A DNA stretch of 64,000 nt from Physella acuta (GCF_028476545.1 NW_026732377.1:62001-126000), one strand, 5' to 3'. Counted from the first letter of the stretch, positions 1-37,205 are shown. Translations and numbers: made by a program. Notes: a model not told the origin generated them from the sequence alone.

Positions 1-45
1 CATTAAGTGCCGCACCGGGTGACACCCGACCTTGCTACGCCTCTG
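1..45. mobile_element. Right end of a hAT-like MITE (GGCGTAG family), cut by the window edge
   Basis: The sequence ending GCTACGCCTCTG matches the terminal repeat of the full copy at 61311-61656 (CAGAGGCGTAG at one end). It also shares CATTAAGTGCCGC and GGGTGACACC. Confidence 0.6.
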
Positions 46-309
46 CAGCAGTACATTTGGTTCATCAAGAAGCTACAATCATTCGCTGAAAAAAATATTA
101 CATGGAAATATTTGCATTAGTTCTGTAGTAAAACTCATTTTAGTACACTGTTTTATTGAATTTTAGGAAATGTATCCTTCTTCACTGAAAATAGAACAAT
201 CTTGCTCTAAGCAAATTCATTATTTAAAAAAAAATCTGAAATTGCATTTTTATTTTATAATTATTATGTAAATGGTGCATTAATAATCATTTAAAAGTAA
301 AGTAAAATT

Positions 310-515
310 TCCTCTTCCAAACCTTGACAGTCTATGGGGTAAATGAAGTAGAGTTCACCTATTTCTGTGATATCGGCATATTAAAGGATAATGTGGTCAG
401 CACTTTGTTCAGCCGCCTTTACTTTTCCTTAACCTTTTAGGTACCCATCAGAGCTGGGTAAACGACGGTCTACTGACTTGAACCCGGATTCGAACTCGAG
501 ACTTACGGGTTGGCA
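310..515 (-). mobile_element. tRNA-derived SINE (copy 1)
   Basis: On the minus strand the head has a B-box-like GAGTTCGAATCCGG. The body has the conserved TGGGTACCTAA..TTAGG and AAGTAAAGGCGGCTGA segments and a GGTGAACTCTACTTCAT tail shared with the other copies. Confidence 0.75.
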
Positions 516-519
516 ATGT

Positions 520-840
520 TTACTTCCTCCCCCTCCCTCACCAACCTTACATGTCGTCACCAAAAGCAAGAATCTAACACCTAAAAGAACGTCACACCTC
601 AGTCTACCCCCTCCCCCACCCCCTTATAAATTGTAATTTGTTTAAAAAAAAAAACCCAGTTATTTTTTCGCCCAGAAATGTTTACTGAGATCGATCAACA
701 TTGCAATTTAAAAAAAAATCGTTTACCAAAGTGAAATAACGGCTAAAATTCAGTTTAAAAAATTATTGCAAAAGTATGCAGTCACCCCCAGCCCTATGCA
801 CTCCTTACGGAATGACGTCAGTGTATATCCGTTAATATGT
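520..840. mobile_element. Degenerate copy of the TGACGTCA MITE
   Basis: C-rich tracts with CATGTCGTCACCAAAAGC and GAACGTCACACCTC, then AACGGCTAAAATTCAGTTT and ATGACGTCAGTG, match the 2985-3412 element in reverse orientation. Confidence 0.45.
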
Positions 841-979
841 ATGAAATAATATAATAATATGTTATTGAAAAAATAAATTGAAAGTCTGTTTTCAGAGGTC
901 TAGTAAATTTTTTTTGGACGTCCACATAGGGAAAGGGAAGGGGTAGGTGGGTCTAAATTGCAACATATGAACATCCATA

Positions 980-1105
980 CCAAAAAATGTCGCCCCTGAT
1001 AAACAACCCTGCTTAGAAATGTCTCCACTGATGAACATCCATACTTAGAAATGTCGTGACTAATGAGCACCATACTTAGAAATGTCGCCGTTGATGAACT
1101 AGACA
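980..1105. repeat. ~38-bp degenerate tandem repeat
   Basis: About four units of ACTTAGAAATGTCG(C/T)..CTGATGAACATCCAT. Confidence 0.7.
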
Positions 1106-1654
1106 CGGATAATGAGTGAAATATTTGACCTTGGTGACCTTCTCTCGCGACCTTAACCGCTGCACAAACTTTTCATCAAGGAAAAAATGTCGGCGCGTCC
1201 TGAAACCATGTTGACTATTTCACACCTTCAAGCATTGGGTACAAAAAGGTCGCAAGGTAGGCCTGGGTCTATGTTAGAGACATGCCCTTCCTCGTGTCGT
1301 ACAGGTGTAGCTAGACTCTACCCACACTCTTCATCGCTGAGTAGTTATTGAGTTACGTGTAAAATGTTTGCTTTGGTAATGGGAGAAAGAATTCCGAAAA
1401 CTAAAATTTTTTACCAGAATTTTTTTCTATGCTTAAATACAAATGTGTAGTTGCTCTGAGCATTGCAAAGATATTTTTTTTTTCTTTTTGTATTGGTGAG
1501 AAACTTCGTCCCTTTTCACTTTTACTGTGAAAGTCAATTAAGGGGAACTACTCTTTAAGGGATGTAGCAGGTTTTTCAGAAGGGATTGTTTGGACTTCAT
1601 TCTATTGCTAAATAGTGCTCTTAAATAGACAGGTATTATATTATTTTTTATCTT

Positions 1655-2310
<656 letters not shown>

Positions 2311-2312
<2 letters not shown>

Positions 2313-2604
2313 TGGTGAATTAGAACATAGAGGTGTAATTGTAATGAAACCTTTTTGATTAGAATGTTTATTTTTCTCAAGATTTAAAGACCATCTTTTT
2401 TTTTACTAATATAGAAACACGAGTAGCAAGCACGCGACGAAGACATGACACAGAAGACAAACTAGAACTTGTTTTGGTTTTCTAAGTTCACGGCTAGCCT
2501 GCTGATTGATAAGAAGGTCTTGGAGAGTACGATAGGACTTAATTGACAGCTGGTATATCAGCCAGGATCTAGCTAGTTGTATCGCAGATTGGATTGTTTT
2601 CATA
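2311..2604 (+). promoter_or_regulatory. Presumed 5' UTR and upstream region of the GH9 gene
   Basis: This mixed-composition stretch lies between the large AT/GT microsatellite and the inferred start ATG at 2605. It contains a short upstream ATG reading frame near 2444. No TATA box or initiator can be assigned with confidence, and the transcription start is unknown. Confidence 0.3.
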
Positions 2605-26422
<23,818 letters not shown>

Positions 26423-27057
26423 TTGTTGACATAATATTTAAATGTTGAATGGCTATTGTTCTTTTGGAATTTTAGCTCCATAAAATAATGTTATACAAAT
26501 GTGTTTCATTTTTTTTTTTTCTAATTTGATTGAATATAATGTGCATTTCGAGTTTGTATTAATTCTTAAAAATTAGGAATAATTTTATTTTCATTGAAAA
26601 ATGAATGATTTAAAATGTTTACAGCATAACGTTTAATGACAAATTTTCTAATATATAGTATATATATATTATAATGATATAGTATAATGTTCTAACTACG
26701 TGTACAAAAAGTTACATTTGCAGATATGATTAGGCGCGGCGAATTCTGTTAGAAAGATCTAATAGTTCTTATAGCTAGGTATACGACATGTGCACACAAA
26801 AAAAAAACTTGCCCGAATGCAGCAAATGAGCAGTTTTGGTCGGGGAAACAATATAAAATTTAGAAAGGTAAAAAAATACTTTAAACAGATTTGGACTGAA
26901 AATTTATGTTTTTATCTACTTTCTTTGACGTAGGCCGTGACTTTATGGGCTCTATTCGGTAGCTGTCAGTAGGTTTGATTTGAATCAAGGTTCTCTCTTC
27001 TAGTAAGTGATTAAAAAACCGTTGAAATCTAATACAAAACAAGTTTTGCTTTCAACA
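26423..27057. other. 3' flank of the GH9 gene
   Basis: AT-rich sequence after the GH9 stop. ATAAAATAATG near 26479 could act in polyadenylation, but no canonical AATAAA signal stands out. No gene seen. Confidence 0.4.
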
Positions 27058-27059
27058 AT

Positions 27060-27145
27060 AGGGCTGGTAAGTAGGTCACCAACCAGTTCTATGGCTCATG
27101 CAGGTTTTATTGAACTGGTTGGTGACCTACTAACCAGCCCTATTG
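27060..27145. mobile_element. Foldback MITE with TA flanks (copy 2)
   Basis: The same GGGCTGGTAAGTAGGTCACC arms, but the centre reads CATGCAGGTTTTATT, so it is flipped relative to copy 1. TA borders both ends. Confidence 0.8.
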
Positions 27146-27767
27146 AGTCATCGTCTGACGCATACCTCTGGTACGTTGCGTCAAGGAATGATCGGTTAAA
27201 ATTTGTAATTAGAGACACGTGCGGCAGGTGTGTTGGTGGGGGGGGGGGGGGGCGGGGGAGGAGGGTGTACGACCTCACACCTGCGTTGTAATCAGAGAAC
27301 TGACACCGGAACAGGTTGCCTAGCCGAGATTGGAATCAAAGGGTGAGTAATGGTCCGTGCTGACGTCGCGAAGGGGGGGGGGGAAGTAGAGGGAGGGTAC
27401 TCACCAAACCAGAATTCACTCACACGGTTCTGACAGTTTTTAAAATCCTATTTTTATTTTACAGTTGTACAGAAATAAAATGAACAAAGGATAACTGTAG
27501 TTTTGTAATTTGATTTAATTTTACATTTGACAAATTATCAATATTTTTACCACATTCAATTACAACAATAGTAAAATTGTGAATAGTTTTATATACAGTT
27601 ACACATAATCACCCATCACAGTAATAAACAATATTATTTTCATAAAGAGAACTTGTCAAACGTTAAGGCAATTTACATGATGTATTACGACTATAGTCTC
27701 ACAATACATAAAAAACCAAACGTTCAGATGATGTATTTTTAGTTAGAGAAGTATGGGGGGGGGGGAG
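27146..27767. other. No gene seen
   Basis: Poly-G runs at 27237-27256 and 27374-27382, otherwise AT-rich sequence. Confidence 0.5.
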
Positions 27768-28000
27768 CAGAGGCGTCACAATAGGGGTGCGGGTGTGCGG
27801 GACGCACCGGGTGACACCATTTTAGGGAGGTGACACCAAGGCAAAAAAAAATTCCAAAATATACTGAAGGAAAATGCTTTTTTTTCCAGCTAAGTTAAGG
27901 ATTAAATCAAATGAAATTGTTTTGTACTACTTGACGATACAATGGAGAGAGTGGGGGGGCACCGGATAACACCCGACTCAATTGGGTGGTACGACATGTT
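27768..28000. mobile_element. hAT-like MITE, GGCGTAG family, partial
   Basis: It starts CAGAGGCGT and carries CACCGGGTGACACCATTTTAGGG and GGTGACACCAAGGCAAAAA blocks shared with the 61311 copy. The right boundary is uncertain, and non-repeat sequence to 28160 may belong to a longer relative. Confidence 0.55.
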
Positions 28001-28394
28001 AAGTGACTAATTATACTAAAAGCACTTGGCCAATTTGAAAAAAGTATTGGGGCGGAAGATTGACATTGGTTTGGTCCCGATATTAATAATATTTGTCGGC
28101 GTGCTAATTTATCTCCAGGTGCGAAGGGTGGCATTTGTTTCCGCATAAAAAACAACAAACTAGATATCAGAATGTCATTAATGTATTGAACCTATTGATC
28201 AACATCTAATAAAATCGGTTGTGTTAAAAATATGACTATGGCTTGGTCGTTTCTCAAATTACGGATATCTAGAAACAACACGAAAAACAACATCCGTACG
28301 TTTTTATCTCCCTTTATAACCCCACTTCAGATAATCGGCTTTGTTTGGCCGGTATGAATCGTCCCATCCGGGAGTGCCTGGTTGAGTAAAAAAA

Positions 28395-28638
28395 AGTTTC
28401 CCTTTCAAACCTGACGGTCTATGGGGTATGTGAAGTAGAGTTCACCTGTTTCTGTGACCTCGGCATATGAAGAGATAGTGTGGTCAGCACTATGCCCAGC
28501 CGCCTTTACTTTCCCTAACGTGAGTTAGGTACCCATTAGAGTTGGGTGGACTCAAGGACGGTTTACTGACTTGAACCCGGATTCGAACTCGAGACTTACG
28601 GGTCCAGCTCTCTACCGCTAGACCACTCCGTCCCATAC
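28395..28638 (-). mobile_element. tRNA-derived SINE (copy 6), best preserved
   Basis: Read on the minus strand: GGGACGGAGTGGTCTAGCGG (A-box region), GAGTTCGAATCCGGGTTC (B box), TGAGTCCACCCAACTCTAAT, GGTACCTAACTCACGTTAGG, AAAGTAAAGGCGGCTGGGC, then CAGAAACAGGTGAACTCTAC. Confidence 0.85.
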
Positions 28639-28639
28639 C

Positions 28640-29340
28640 TGATTGAGTCAAAATGTCGAGTTCGATTCCGGGGCATCTAACTTAAATGCAAGAGCGGCTG
28701 AGCATAGAATTGACCACTCTATCAATTCACAATTCCGGGTGAGCTCGGCTTCAAATGCCCCATTGAACATCACAGTTCCTTTCACCAGTCTACCATGACG
28801 TTAGGTTAGAAAAACATTCTACTTCGTCAGACATGAATGTGTATGTCGACTTACACTCGTTATGTAGGAGTAAACTAACAAATCAAAACAGTTTTTTTCA
28901 TCACCTTTATACAACAAAACATTAAATCAGAATTAATTATACATACAAGTTAGATAATCAGGATGGTTATGTTTAAGAGTGTGTTTAACTTAATCTAAAC
29001 CACAGCAGTTAATACTTGAAGACTTAATCTCAGTCTATTTTAGCCTTGGCTTAGACCGTAACATCATATTATCGCAGTCTGGGCAATACTGTAACATACT
29101 GTGTACTGTTGTTTCTGTATGTTTGGTTATTTACTTTTGTATTGGCGGTTAAGGTTAGGATCGTAATTAAGACTAGGGTAAGATTTCGCGCTGGGGATAG
29201 CGGTACAAGCAGGTATAGCTCTGGTATCCCAAACTTGCGAAAACTGAGCGACCAAATGAGGTAAGTAAACCAGTGAACGCTATTTGTTTCAGAAATACAA
29301 TCTTCTGCCTAGACCGCACACGATGTTGTCGCCAATGGAA
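28640..29340. other. No gene seen
   Basis: Ordinary AT-rich sequence with no feature I can support. Confidence 0.5.
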
Positions 29341-29369
29341 AAACAGCGAGCGATGCGGTGGATTGTGGG

Positions 29370-29660
29370 TGACTCCGAGGTGTGTTGACGGTGACTCATG
29401 TGTTGACGCTAACTCAGTGGTGTGCTGACGCTGACTCAGAGGTGTGTTGACGTTGACTCAGTGGTGTGGTGATGGTGTCTCAGTAGTGTGTTGTCACAGA
29501 CTCAGTGGTGTATTGACGCTGACTCAATGATGTTTTTGACGCTGAGTCAATGATGTGTTGACGTTGACACATTGGTGTGTTGACGGTGTCAGTGGTGTGT
29601 TGACGGTGACTCAGTGGTGTGTTAACGCTGACTCAATGGTGTGTTGACGGTGACTTATAT
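29370..29660 (+). repeat. Degenerate ~22-bp minisatellite downstream of the Rho gene
   Basis: About 13 drifted copies of GGTGTGTTGACGGTGACTCA with variants. Confidence 0.8.
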
Positions 29661-29904
29661 CACGTGATCAACGTGTAAAAAAAAAGATACAACTTTTTGG
29701 AATGTAAGAAGTAACTTCACCGGCAACCCGGCTTCAACAGTTTTTCCTTTCACGGCTTTAGAAGCTACTTCAAAAACCGTGAAACCGTGAATGTGTATTT
29801 TAGGGGCTTGTGTAAGCACAGGGCTATTGTACACTTAAATGTACATAAAGATTTAACCCTGACGTTGCAGTTAATGAATCGTCTGTTCTTTTTTTTTTAA
29901 TCCA

Positions 29905-31534
29905 TTACCCGCTAAACAATCTTTTCATTCGATGCCAGATATTATCTTTCCTCCGTGGTATCGCCGCCGTCATAAGCGCTTGGTAAAAAATTTTGTCCAA
30001 CCCCTCGCCCGTCAGCGCCGAGCACTCGGCATACATCCGGGCTTTCACCTTGTTAGCCAATCGTTTTCCTTCTTTGTTGGAGACGAACGACACCGATTGG
30101 CTGGAGGAGTTTGAGGAGACCGAGGTCTCGCTGATGATTCGGTCCCGGAGGTCGGTCTGAGTGCCGACGAGGATGATGGGACATTTGGGTTTGAACTCGC
30201 GGAGCTCAGGGATCCATCTGGACCGGATGTTGATAAACGAATCCGGGCAGGCGACGGAGAAACAGACGATGAAGACATCCGTTTCGGAGTAGGTCAACGC
30301 GCGCAGGCGATCATAGGTTTCCTGTTAGAAATAGAATAGATAAACATTTTTGAAAAAAAAAACTTGCAATATCTAGCGAAGAGGGGGAGGGGAGATATTC
30401 AAAAAATGAGATTTTAAAAATGAAAATAATATGAAGAGAAATAAATTTGTAGCACAACAGCATCCGTTTTTATGATTCATTCATAACGACATTCGAAATG
30501 AGAGTAAATGGATTTGAAGGGGTGGGGGTGAAAATTCACATAAACGATACATTAATGATTAAACAATGACGTTCATTTGCGAAATAGCAGTATTAAGATA
30601 ACAAGTACTAATTAGTCCATCGTATTAACAATGGGCATGTTAAAACACTATCCTGGTCAAGATATAACCTCTTCCCCTTTCAATTTTTCTTAATGAAGCT
30701 CACATATTTTTCCTTCTAACGATAAAATGAAATATGTCAAACTGTCAAGTTACGTGCATCTACTTGATGTTTTTAGGAACATCTCTTAAAAATTAAGTCC
30801 AAAGATAATTTTAAATGGGTACCAAAATTCGCTCAGAACTGTGTGTTATTAAAACTGTTTTACTCCGCTAGTAGACTACCCGTAATAGAGAAAGTGAATA
30901 AGGCACGACACTTCATAAATGATGGTAAAAAAACATGCACGTTTTCTCACCTGGCCAGCCGTGTCTATGAGGGTCATGGAACATGGCGCCCATTCGTTTC
31001 CTAATGCCATGGCAACTGTGACAATACAAGAGAACATAATCATGTCTTTTGGTCAATACGTTTTGTACTGGTGCTTTTAACATACACATAATAAAACTAG
31101 GATGTACATATAATAAAGTTAAACGTAATTCATAATACAGTCATATGTAAATCGTATATAGAGCAATACGTCAATAAATTATCATGAAACAGAGCGTGTT
31201 AATTCTTGATCAAGTTTCGTATAGAACTTGGGCGAACCTTCGAGCAATTGACTAAGTACTAAAGAACTGCATAGGCAGACACTGTAGGTATTGTACCTGT
31301 TGTAACTATGAACGTTAAAAACCTAGTTACTATATCTGTTGTGACTATGAGCGTGACAATCTAGTTACCTGTGAAGCTGTCGAAGTGTGTAGGTGAGTAC
31401 TCCGTCAAGAAATCCCCCTGGACGTAGCGTAGCAGCATGCTGGTCTTCCCCACCCCGCCATCCCCCACCACCACACATTTGTACTGGTTGGGGTCGAGGC
31501 GACCTGACCTCCTTTGGAACATCGGGTTTTCCAT
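29905..31534 (-). CDS. Rho-family small GTPase, three exons, no visible CAAX
   Basis: Molecular switch acting on the actin cytoskeleton or polarity. Exons on the minus strand: 31534-31369, 31015-30951, 30321-29905; introns GT-AG, phases 1 and 0; total 648 nt = 215 residues plus TAA. Seen: P-loop GDGGVGKT (24-31), switch I YSPTHFDSFT (46-55), DTAGQETYDRL (73-83), G4 TQTD (131-134) and ECSALT (176-181). The GTQTDLRD form resembles Cdc42/RhoU-like members more than RhoA. Unusual points are a Ser-rich Rho-insert region (SETSVSSNSSSQSVS), a nine-residue or so N-terminal extension over Rac, and a C-terminus (WHRMKRLFSG) without a CAAX or other cysteine motif. A possible donor (GCGG/GTAATG) overlaps the stop, so an alternative last exon cannot be excluded. 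The subfamily is uncertain. Confidence 0.92.
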
Positions 31535-32879
31535 GTCACTAATGTCAAGGACACTGCTACCTCCACACAGAATTCGATGACAACAACGTCAGTTCTTCTG
31601 TTATTATCCCGTCTTTATCCACAAAACTTGTTCAATTTTCAGTGATGGTGTTGGTATAAAAGCGGTGTAAAAGATTGACTAGACTGCTGAAAAATTTATC
31701 CTAGCCGAAATCACAGATGCACAGCCGTTCTAGCATGTGATGTAATCCAGTCAATAACAGAAATCGCATAACACTTTTTATTTAAAGTGCTGTTGATTAA
31801 CTAATAGCAAGTTTACAGTAAGCACGGCGGAAAAAAAGTATATGCATTTTATAGACGATTTCTACAAATCTAAACTGAAGTTGTTTTGATTTTGTTATGT
31901 TCTTCGTTGATGTTTCTAAATCAATATTCCTTTTAATACAAACAAAACACTTGCTTAAGGCAAATTTTCTATTCAGAAGACAACGCCATACAATAATCTA
32001 TCAAGCGTATGCAGAAAAATATTTTTTTATATATACTGGCAGAAAATGTTCCTCTTCACCGTAAGGCATAAAAAAAATCTTCCTATTCACCGTCAGTTTG
32101 TTAACCTTGGGTTTATTAACGGCATTTCCTTTTCTGGAATCCCAGGCGAATTAATGGCGTGCTCTGCCTTTCACTGGCGACAGATGAAAAGGTTGGGATA
32201 AAAAATTGTATTTTATTATTGATTAGCATGGGTTGTCTCCCTTGCAAGAACACAGTCGGAGTTAACTTTCCTTGAATGGAAACACTGATAGTGAGTTGAC
32301 GGCTGTTTCTGTTGGTTTTGTGGTGCGTGTCAAATATAATCGGAAGTTTTATTCACAGTAACGTAGGTTTATTTATATCGACGAATGAAATCAATCATAA
32401 ACATGCTCAGCTGACTGAGTAGGGGGCTGCGTATCCCTGACTTTAATCTGAAATTTAAAAAAAAACATTTATGTTTAAATCAATATGGATGATGTATAAA
32501 ATGGGTAAAGAAATTGATTTTGACATAAACATCAAAAATGGTACTTGAATCAACATTTGATAATACGATATTATTGTTTGGTTGCATTTTTAATTACCAT
32601 TTTTATAACGTAGTTTTATTTTTGTTTATTTATTTTTTACTGGATATTCACAAGAAAGCGCATTTTTAGAAAAATTATAAACATAATTGTAATCAACATT
32701 TTTCATTTAATTTAAAATAGATCTAGAATAAGTACAAGTTTTCTGAAACAGACGGCAAATGTAACCACGTAGCTGCTTTATAAAAGTGGCGGATTATGGA
32801 AAAGGCCGACACGGCATCATCAGCTTGATCCCTTTGTATGGTGGAGGCCAAAAATAGTCTCTTATATCCTTAACAATAA

Positions 32880-32880
<1 letters not shown>
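31535..32880. other. Upstream of the Rho gene, no further exon recognised
   Basis: AT-rich sequence that may contain the promoter or a non-coding first exon. I cannot place either. Confidence 0.4.
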
Positions 32881-32967
<87 letters not shown>

Positions 32968-32971
32968 GGAA

Positions 32972-33053
<82 letters not shown>

Positions 33054-33088
33054 TTATATATATAATTATATATATATATATATATAAT
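32881..33088. repeat. Compound AT microsatellite
   Basis: (AT)n interrupted at about 32963-32976 and 33051-33070. Confidence 0.97.
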
Positions 33089-33479
33089 TATCAGCCAGAT
33101 GCCCAGCTCAAGCTGAATTTCTCCCAGCTGCCTATATAAAGCTGTAGCATGTGACTGTGAACAAACTTGTTATACTTTCGGCGTGGTCACACTTGTCCAT
33201 CCCACATCCTTGATATAAACAATGATTTAAGAATTCATGATATCAAAAACATGCACGTGTTGACAGGCTTTGACGTTTTATAAAAGTAAACAAATGCCCA
33301 TGTAAACAATGGCTTAAGACTTGTAAACAAAATGTTACGGTTTTTTCGGTCAGTGGGTTTTCGCATAACGGCTAACTTATGCAACGAGTGGAGTAATCAG
33401 GTCACATCGACTGCTCACCGAATTAATTAACGTGTTCGCGCATGCTCAGTCTGGATCAGCTGGTATGTCAACCCTTGAT

Positions 33480-34340
33480 GTATTTGTGTACCTTCTGACA
33501 AGTATGTGTACTTTCTGACAAGTATGTGTACTTTCTGACAAGTATGTATACTTTCTGACAAGTATGTGTACTTTCTGACAAGTATTTACTTAAATCTTCT
33601 GATAAGTATGTACAATTTCTGACAAGTATGTATACTTTCTGACAAGTATTTACTTAAATCTTCTGATAAGTATGTACACTTTCTGACAAGTATGTATACT
33701 TTCTGACAAGTATTTACTTAAATCTTCTGATAAGTATGTACACTTTCTGACAAGTATGTATACTTTCTGACAAGTATGTGTACTTTCTGACAAGTATTTA
33801 CTTAAATCTTCTGATAAGTATGTACACTTTCTGACAAGTATTGTATACTTTCTGACAAGTATTTACTTAAATCTTCTGATAAGTATGTACACTTTCTGAC
33901 AAGTATGTATACTTTCTGACAAGTATTTACTTAAATCTTCTGATAAGTATGTACACTTTCTGACAAGTATGTATACTTTCTGACAAGTATGTGTACTTTC
34001 TGACAAGTATTTACTTAAATCTTCTGATAAGTATGTACACTTTCTGACAAGTATGTATACTTTCTGACAAGTATTTACTTAAATCTTCTGATAAGTATGT
34101 ACACTTTCTGACAAGTATGTACACTTTCTGACAAGTATGCACACTTTCTGACAAGTATGTATACTTTCTGACAAGTATGCATACTTTCTGACAAGAATGT
34201 ATACTTTCTGACAAGTATATATACTTTCTAACAAATATGAATACTTTCTGACAAGCATGTGTACTTTCTGACAAGTATTTAAACCTTCTGACAAGTATGT
34301 ATAAGGGCCTACGTTCTGACATGTATGTATACCTCCTGAC
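33480..34340. repeat. 19-bp minisatellite with higher-order structure
   Basis: Units of GTACTTTCTGACAAGTAT (18-19 bp), with every third or fourth unit replaced by TTACTTAAATCTTCTGATAAG. The larger block of about 68-87 bp repeats six times or more. Open frames on the minus strand are shadows. Confidence 0.93.
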
Positions 34341-35635
34341 AGGTATTTATATATTCTGCAATTTTTATTTACTCCAGTTGTTTTTTTTTAAATTATATTT
34401 TATACTTCTGTTTCTTCATTATATACATTCTACAATATAAACCATCATGACTAGTTTTTGTGTTCAAACTACACAGTAATTGGATTAATTATTTTTTTAA
34501 ATCTTTATAATTGGATGCTTCCTAAGATATAATAACATAAGTTGCTAATGGGGTTGTAGAAAAGGATAATGCCAAATGGTTTCTGACATTGATTTTAGTA
34601 CGGTAAGGAAAGTAAAAAATTGGACAAGCTTGTTCAACACGTGTCGATTTGTATTCCAAGAATTACACAAAAAGAGTATACCAAAAAGAACGCTAAAACG
34701 AACCCAAAACACCAAACACCACGAAGTAAATGCAAGCCCAAAAGCTGAGGTCAACCTATTTAATGTATCTTGTTAGGCGTTCTGAGCATTTTCTATTGCT
34801 GTGTATATGAGTAAACTAATTATTTCTCAACAGACTAAATTGTGATAAAGCTTGTCTTCTTTAATTTTTTTTATTTATTAAAACACAGGTTACCGCTTCA
34901 GGAAGAACCTGATAATTTGGAACTTTCCTAATTTAAAAAATTAAATTTATAATACAGCTAATGGGTTCCTATTTAAACTTAAGCCTAATGTTAATTACAC
35001 AATTAAAAAGTTAATCAATCAGACCGTCTTTTATACAGGAATGTAGTATTTGAAATTATATAATAAAGTAAAATACCACGATTGATATTATTCTTTTTTA
35101 GTATTGAATCTTTCTATAGTTAAAAAAAACTTTTGGGAGTGGAGTGATAAACTGTCTCCCTTCGCTAATTTTGTTTCTTATAAATGGGAAGTAAGGCAAA
35201 TTAATATCCAGTATAAAACAATTGTATTTCAACTTTCAACACACGTATGCCTATGTTTCTAAACGTATTAAACATTTTTGTTATATATTATTACATCAAA
35301 GTTTTAAATATTACAATTAATAACATTTACATATATTATTAAATCGAATTTTTAAGCATTACAATCAAATACGAATAAATACATGATTATAACGATTTTG
35401 AAAAAATAAATAACAATAAAATATGAAATCGATGTTCTAAAATATACATTTAAATACATATAAATTTATTTGTATCTGTGCATTTTTTGTAATGTGCATT
35501 TCTCTTAAATATTTTTGCAAATCCGCGTAAATTAATCCGCGTCTACAAATTTGAAAACCGCTGACGCGTTAAACCAACTTCTGAATTGTAATTGGTAAAA
35601 ATGCACAATAGAGCTTATATATTCACGGTACAAGC
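34341..35635. other. No gene seen; one weak 66-codon frame
   Basis: AT-rich. An ATG-started plus frame at 34576-34776 has a Lys/Thr-rich peptide but no support from family or splice context. Confidence 0.4.
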
Positions 35636-36325
35636 TACAGCCTTCTAAAACTCCTCAAGAAATTTGTTAGTAAAATAGGCAAGAAAAAAAACATGACACT
35701 TACAGTTCTCAATAATCACAAATATAATCTTTCCTCTAAAACTCCTCAAGAAGTTTGTTAAGAAAATAGGCAAGAAAAAAAAACGATACACTTACAGTTC
35801 TCAATAATTACAAATATAATCCACTACAATCTTTCCTCTAAAACTCCTCAAGAAATTTGTTAGGAAAATAGGGAAGAAAAAAGAAACAAGACACAGTTCT
35901 CAATAATCAGAAATATAATCCACAAAAATCTTTCTTCTAAAACTCCTCAAGAAATTTGTTAAGAAAATTGGCAAGAAAAAAAACATGACACTTACAGTTC
36001 TCAATAATCACAAATATAATCTTTCCTCTAAAACTCCTCAAGAAGTTTGTTAAGAAAATAGGCAAGAACAAAAAAACAACAATACACTTACAGTTCTCAA
36101 TAATCACAAATATAATCCACAAAAATCTTTCTTCTAAAACTCCTCAAGAAATTTGTTAAGAAAATAAGCAAGAAATAAAAAAACCAATACACTTACAGTT
36201 CTCAATAATCACAAATATAATCTTTCCTCTAAAACTCCTCAAGAAGTTTGTTAAGAAAATAGGCAAGAAATAAAAAAAACCAATACACTTACAGTTCTCA
36301 ATAATCACAAATATAATCCACTTAA
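35636..36325. repeat. ~95-110-bp tandem repeat, about seven copies
   Basis: The unit carries TCCTCTAAAACTCCTCAAGA, TTTGTTAAGAAAATAGGCAAG, an A-run, TACACTTACAGTTCTCAATA and ATCACAAATATAATC. Alternate units include or lack a CCACAAAAA segment, giving a two-unit higher-order period. Confidence 0.9.
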
Positions 36326-36644
36326 TCTCATCCTTTTTTTTTACAATATTTCTATTTTATTAAAAAAAAACCGATTTTCCTGTTATCAAACCCGTTGAGC
36401 CCCAGGTATGTATGTTGACTGGTGAAGAAACCCAACAAGTGCTATATATGTAGGAACTTCAATGAAAACAACCAACGTCGAACACAAGGGATGACACCTG
36501 GCGCACGCGCATCTAATTATCTCCGTGAGCACTCACAATATGCGTCAACCCTCGCTTGTATGCCGCGGTGGTAATTGAGTAGCTTCATCACCAGGGGCGG
36601 AGAACTCCCGTGATGTAAAGCTAGGTTACGTCAGTAAAAAAAAA

Positions 36645-36802
36645 AGTAAAGTTCACAATACTGTCCATGGGACAGGTGAAGTAGAGCCCACATATTTATA
36701 TACCCTCGGCATATAAAACAATAGTGTGGTCAGCAAAATGCCCAGCCGCCTTTACTTTCCCTAACGTGAGTTAGGTACCCATTAGAGCCGGGTGGACTCA
36801 GG
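36645..36802 (-). mobile_element. tRNA-derived SINE (copy 7), body only
   Basis: The same body as copy 6 (TGAGTCCACCCGGCTCTAAT, AAAGTAAAGGCGGCTGGGC) without the tRNA head. Confidence 0.7.
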
Positions 36803-37031
36803 TACGTCAGTAATTACTTAAATTAGAGAAGAGTACTATGATACAACAGAGAGTAGGAAATATACACATTACGTAACGCAACAAAACTACCTTTATTAAC
36901 CCAACTCCATATATTTTATATAACATGATATAACATATAACTATAGACCACTAACCCTCGTATTATGGACTACATCAAAGAGCTACATCTCATACAACCA
37001 CACACAGCCTACAGCAACACTTCTAGAAAAC

Positions 37032-37205
37032 AAGAGTTTCTTTCATGTCTCTCTTCGGTGGGGGAGGGGAGGAACAGGAGGGCGGTTGTGGTAATTTAAA
37101 TAGAAAATATATACTCTAACCAATCCCCCATCCCCCAAATTGTTTTTAGGAGCCCCTCCCCCCCCCCCACCCCCCTGAACCAGAAAAAAAATGTCTGAAA
37201 TAAAT
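37032..37205. mobile_element. Poly-G hAT-type MITE (copy d), reverse orientation
   Basis: Ends AGAGTTTCTTTCATG and TGTCTGAAATAAATACTG, interior AAATAGAAAATATATACT with C runs. Flanks resemble CTAGAAAAC and CTAAAAAC. Confidence 0.7.

Noticed and set aside
34011-34322. Minus frame with repeated Cys-Gln-Lys-Val
   Set aside because: Shadow of the 19-bp minisatellite.
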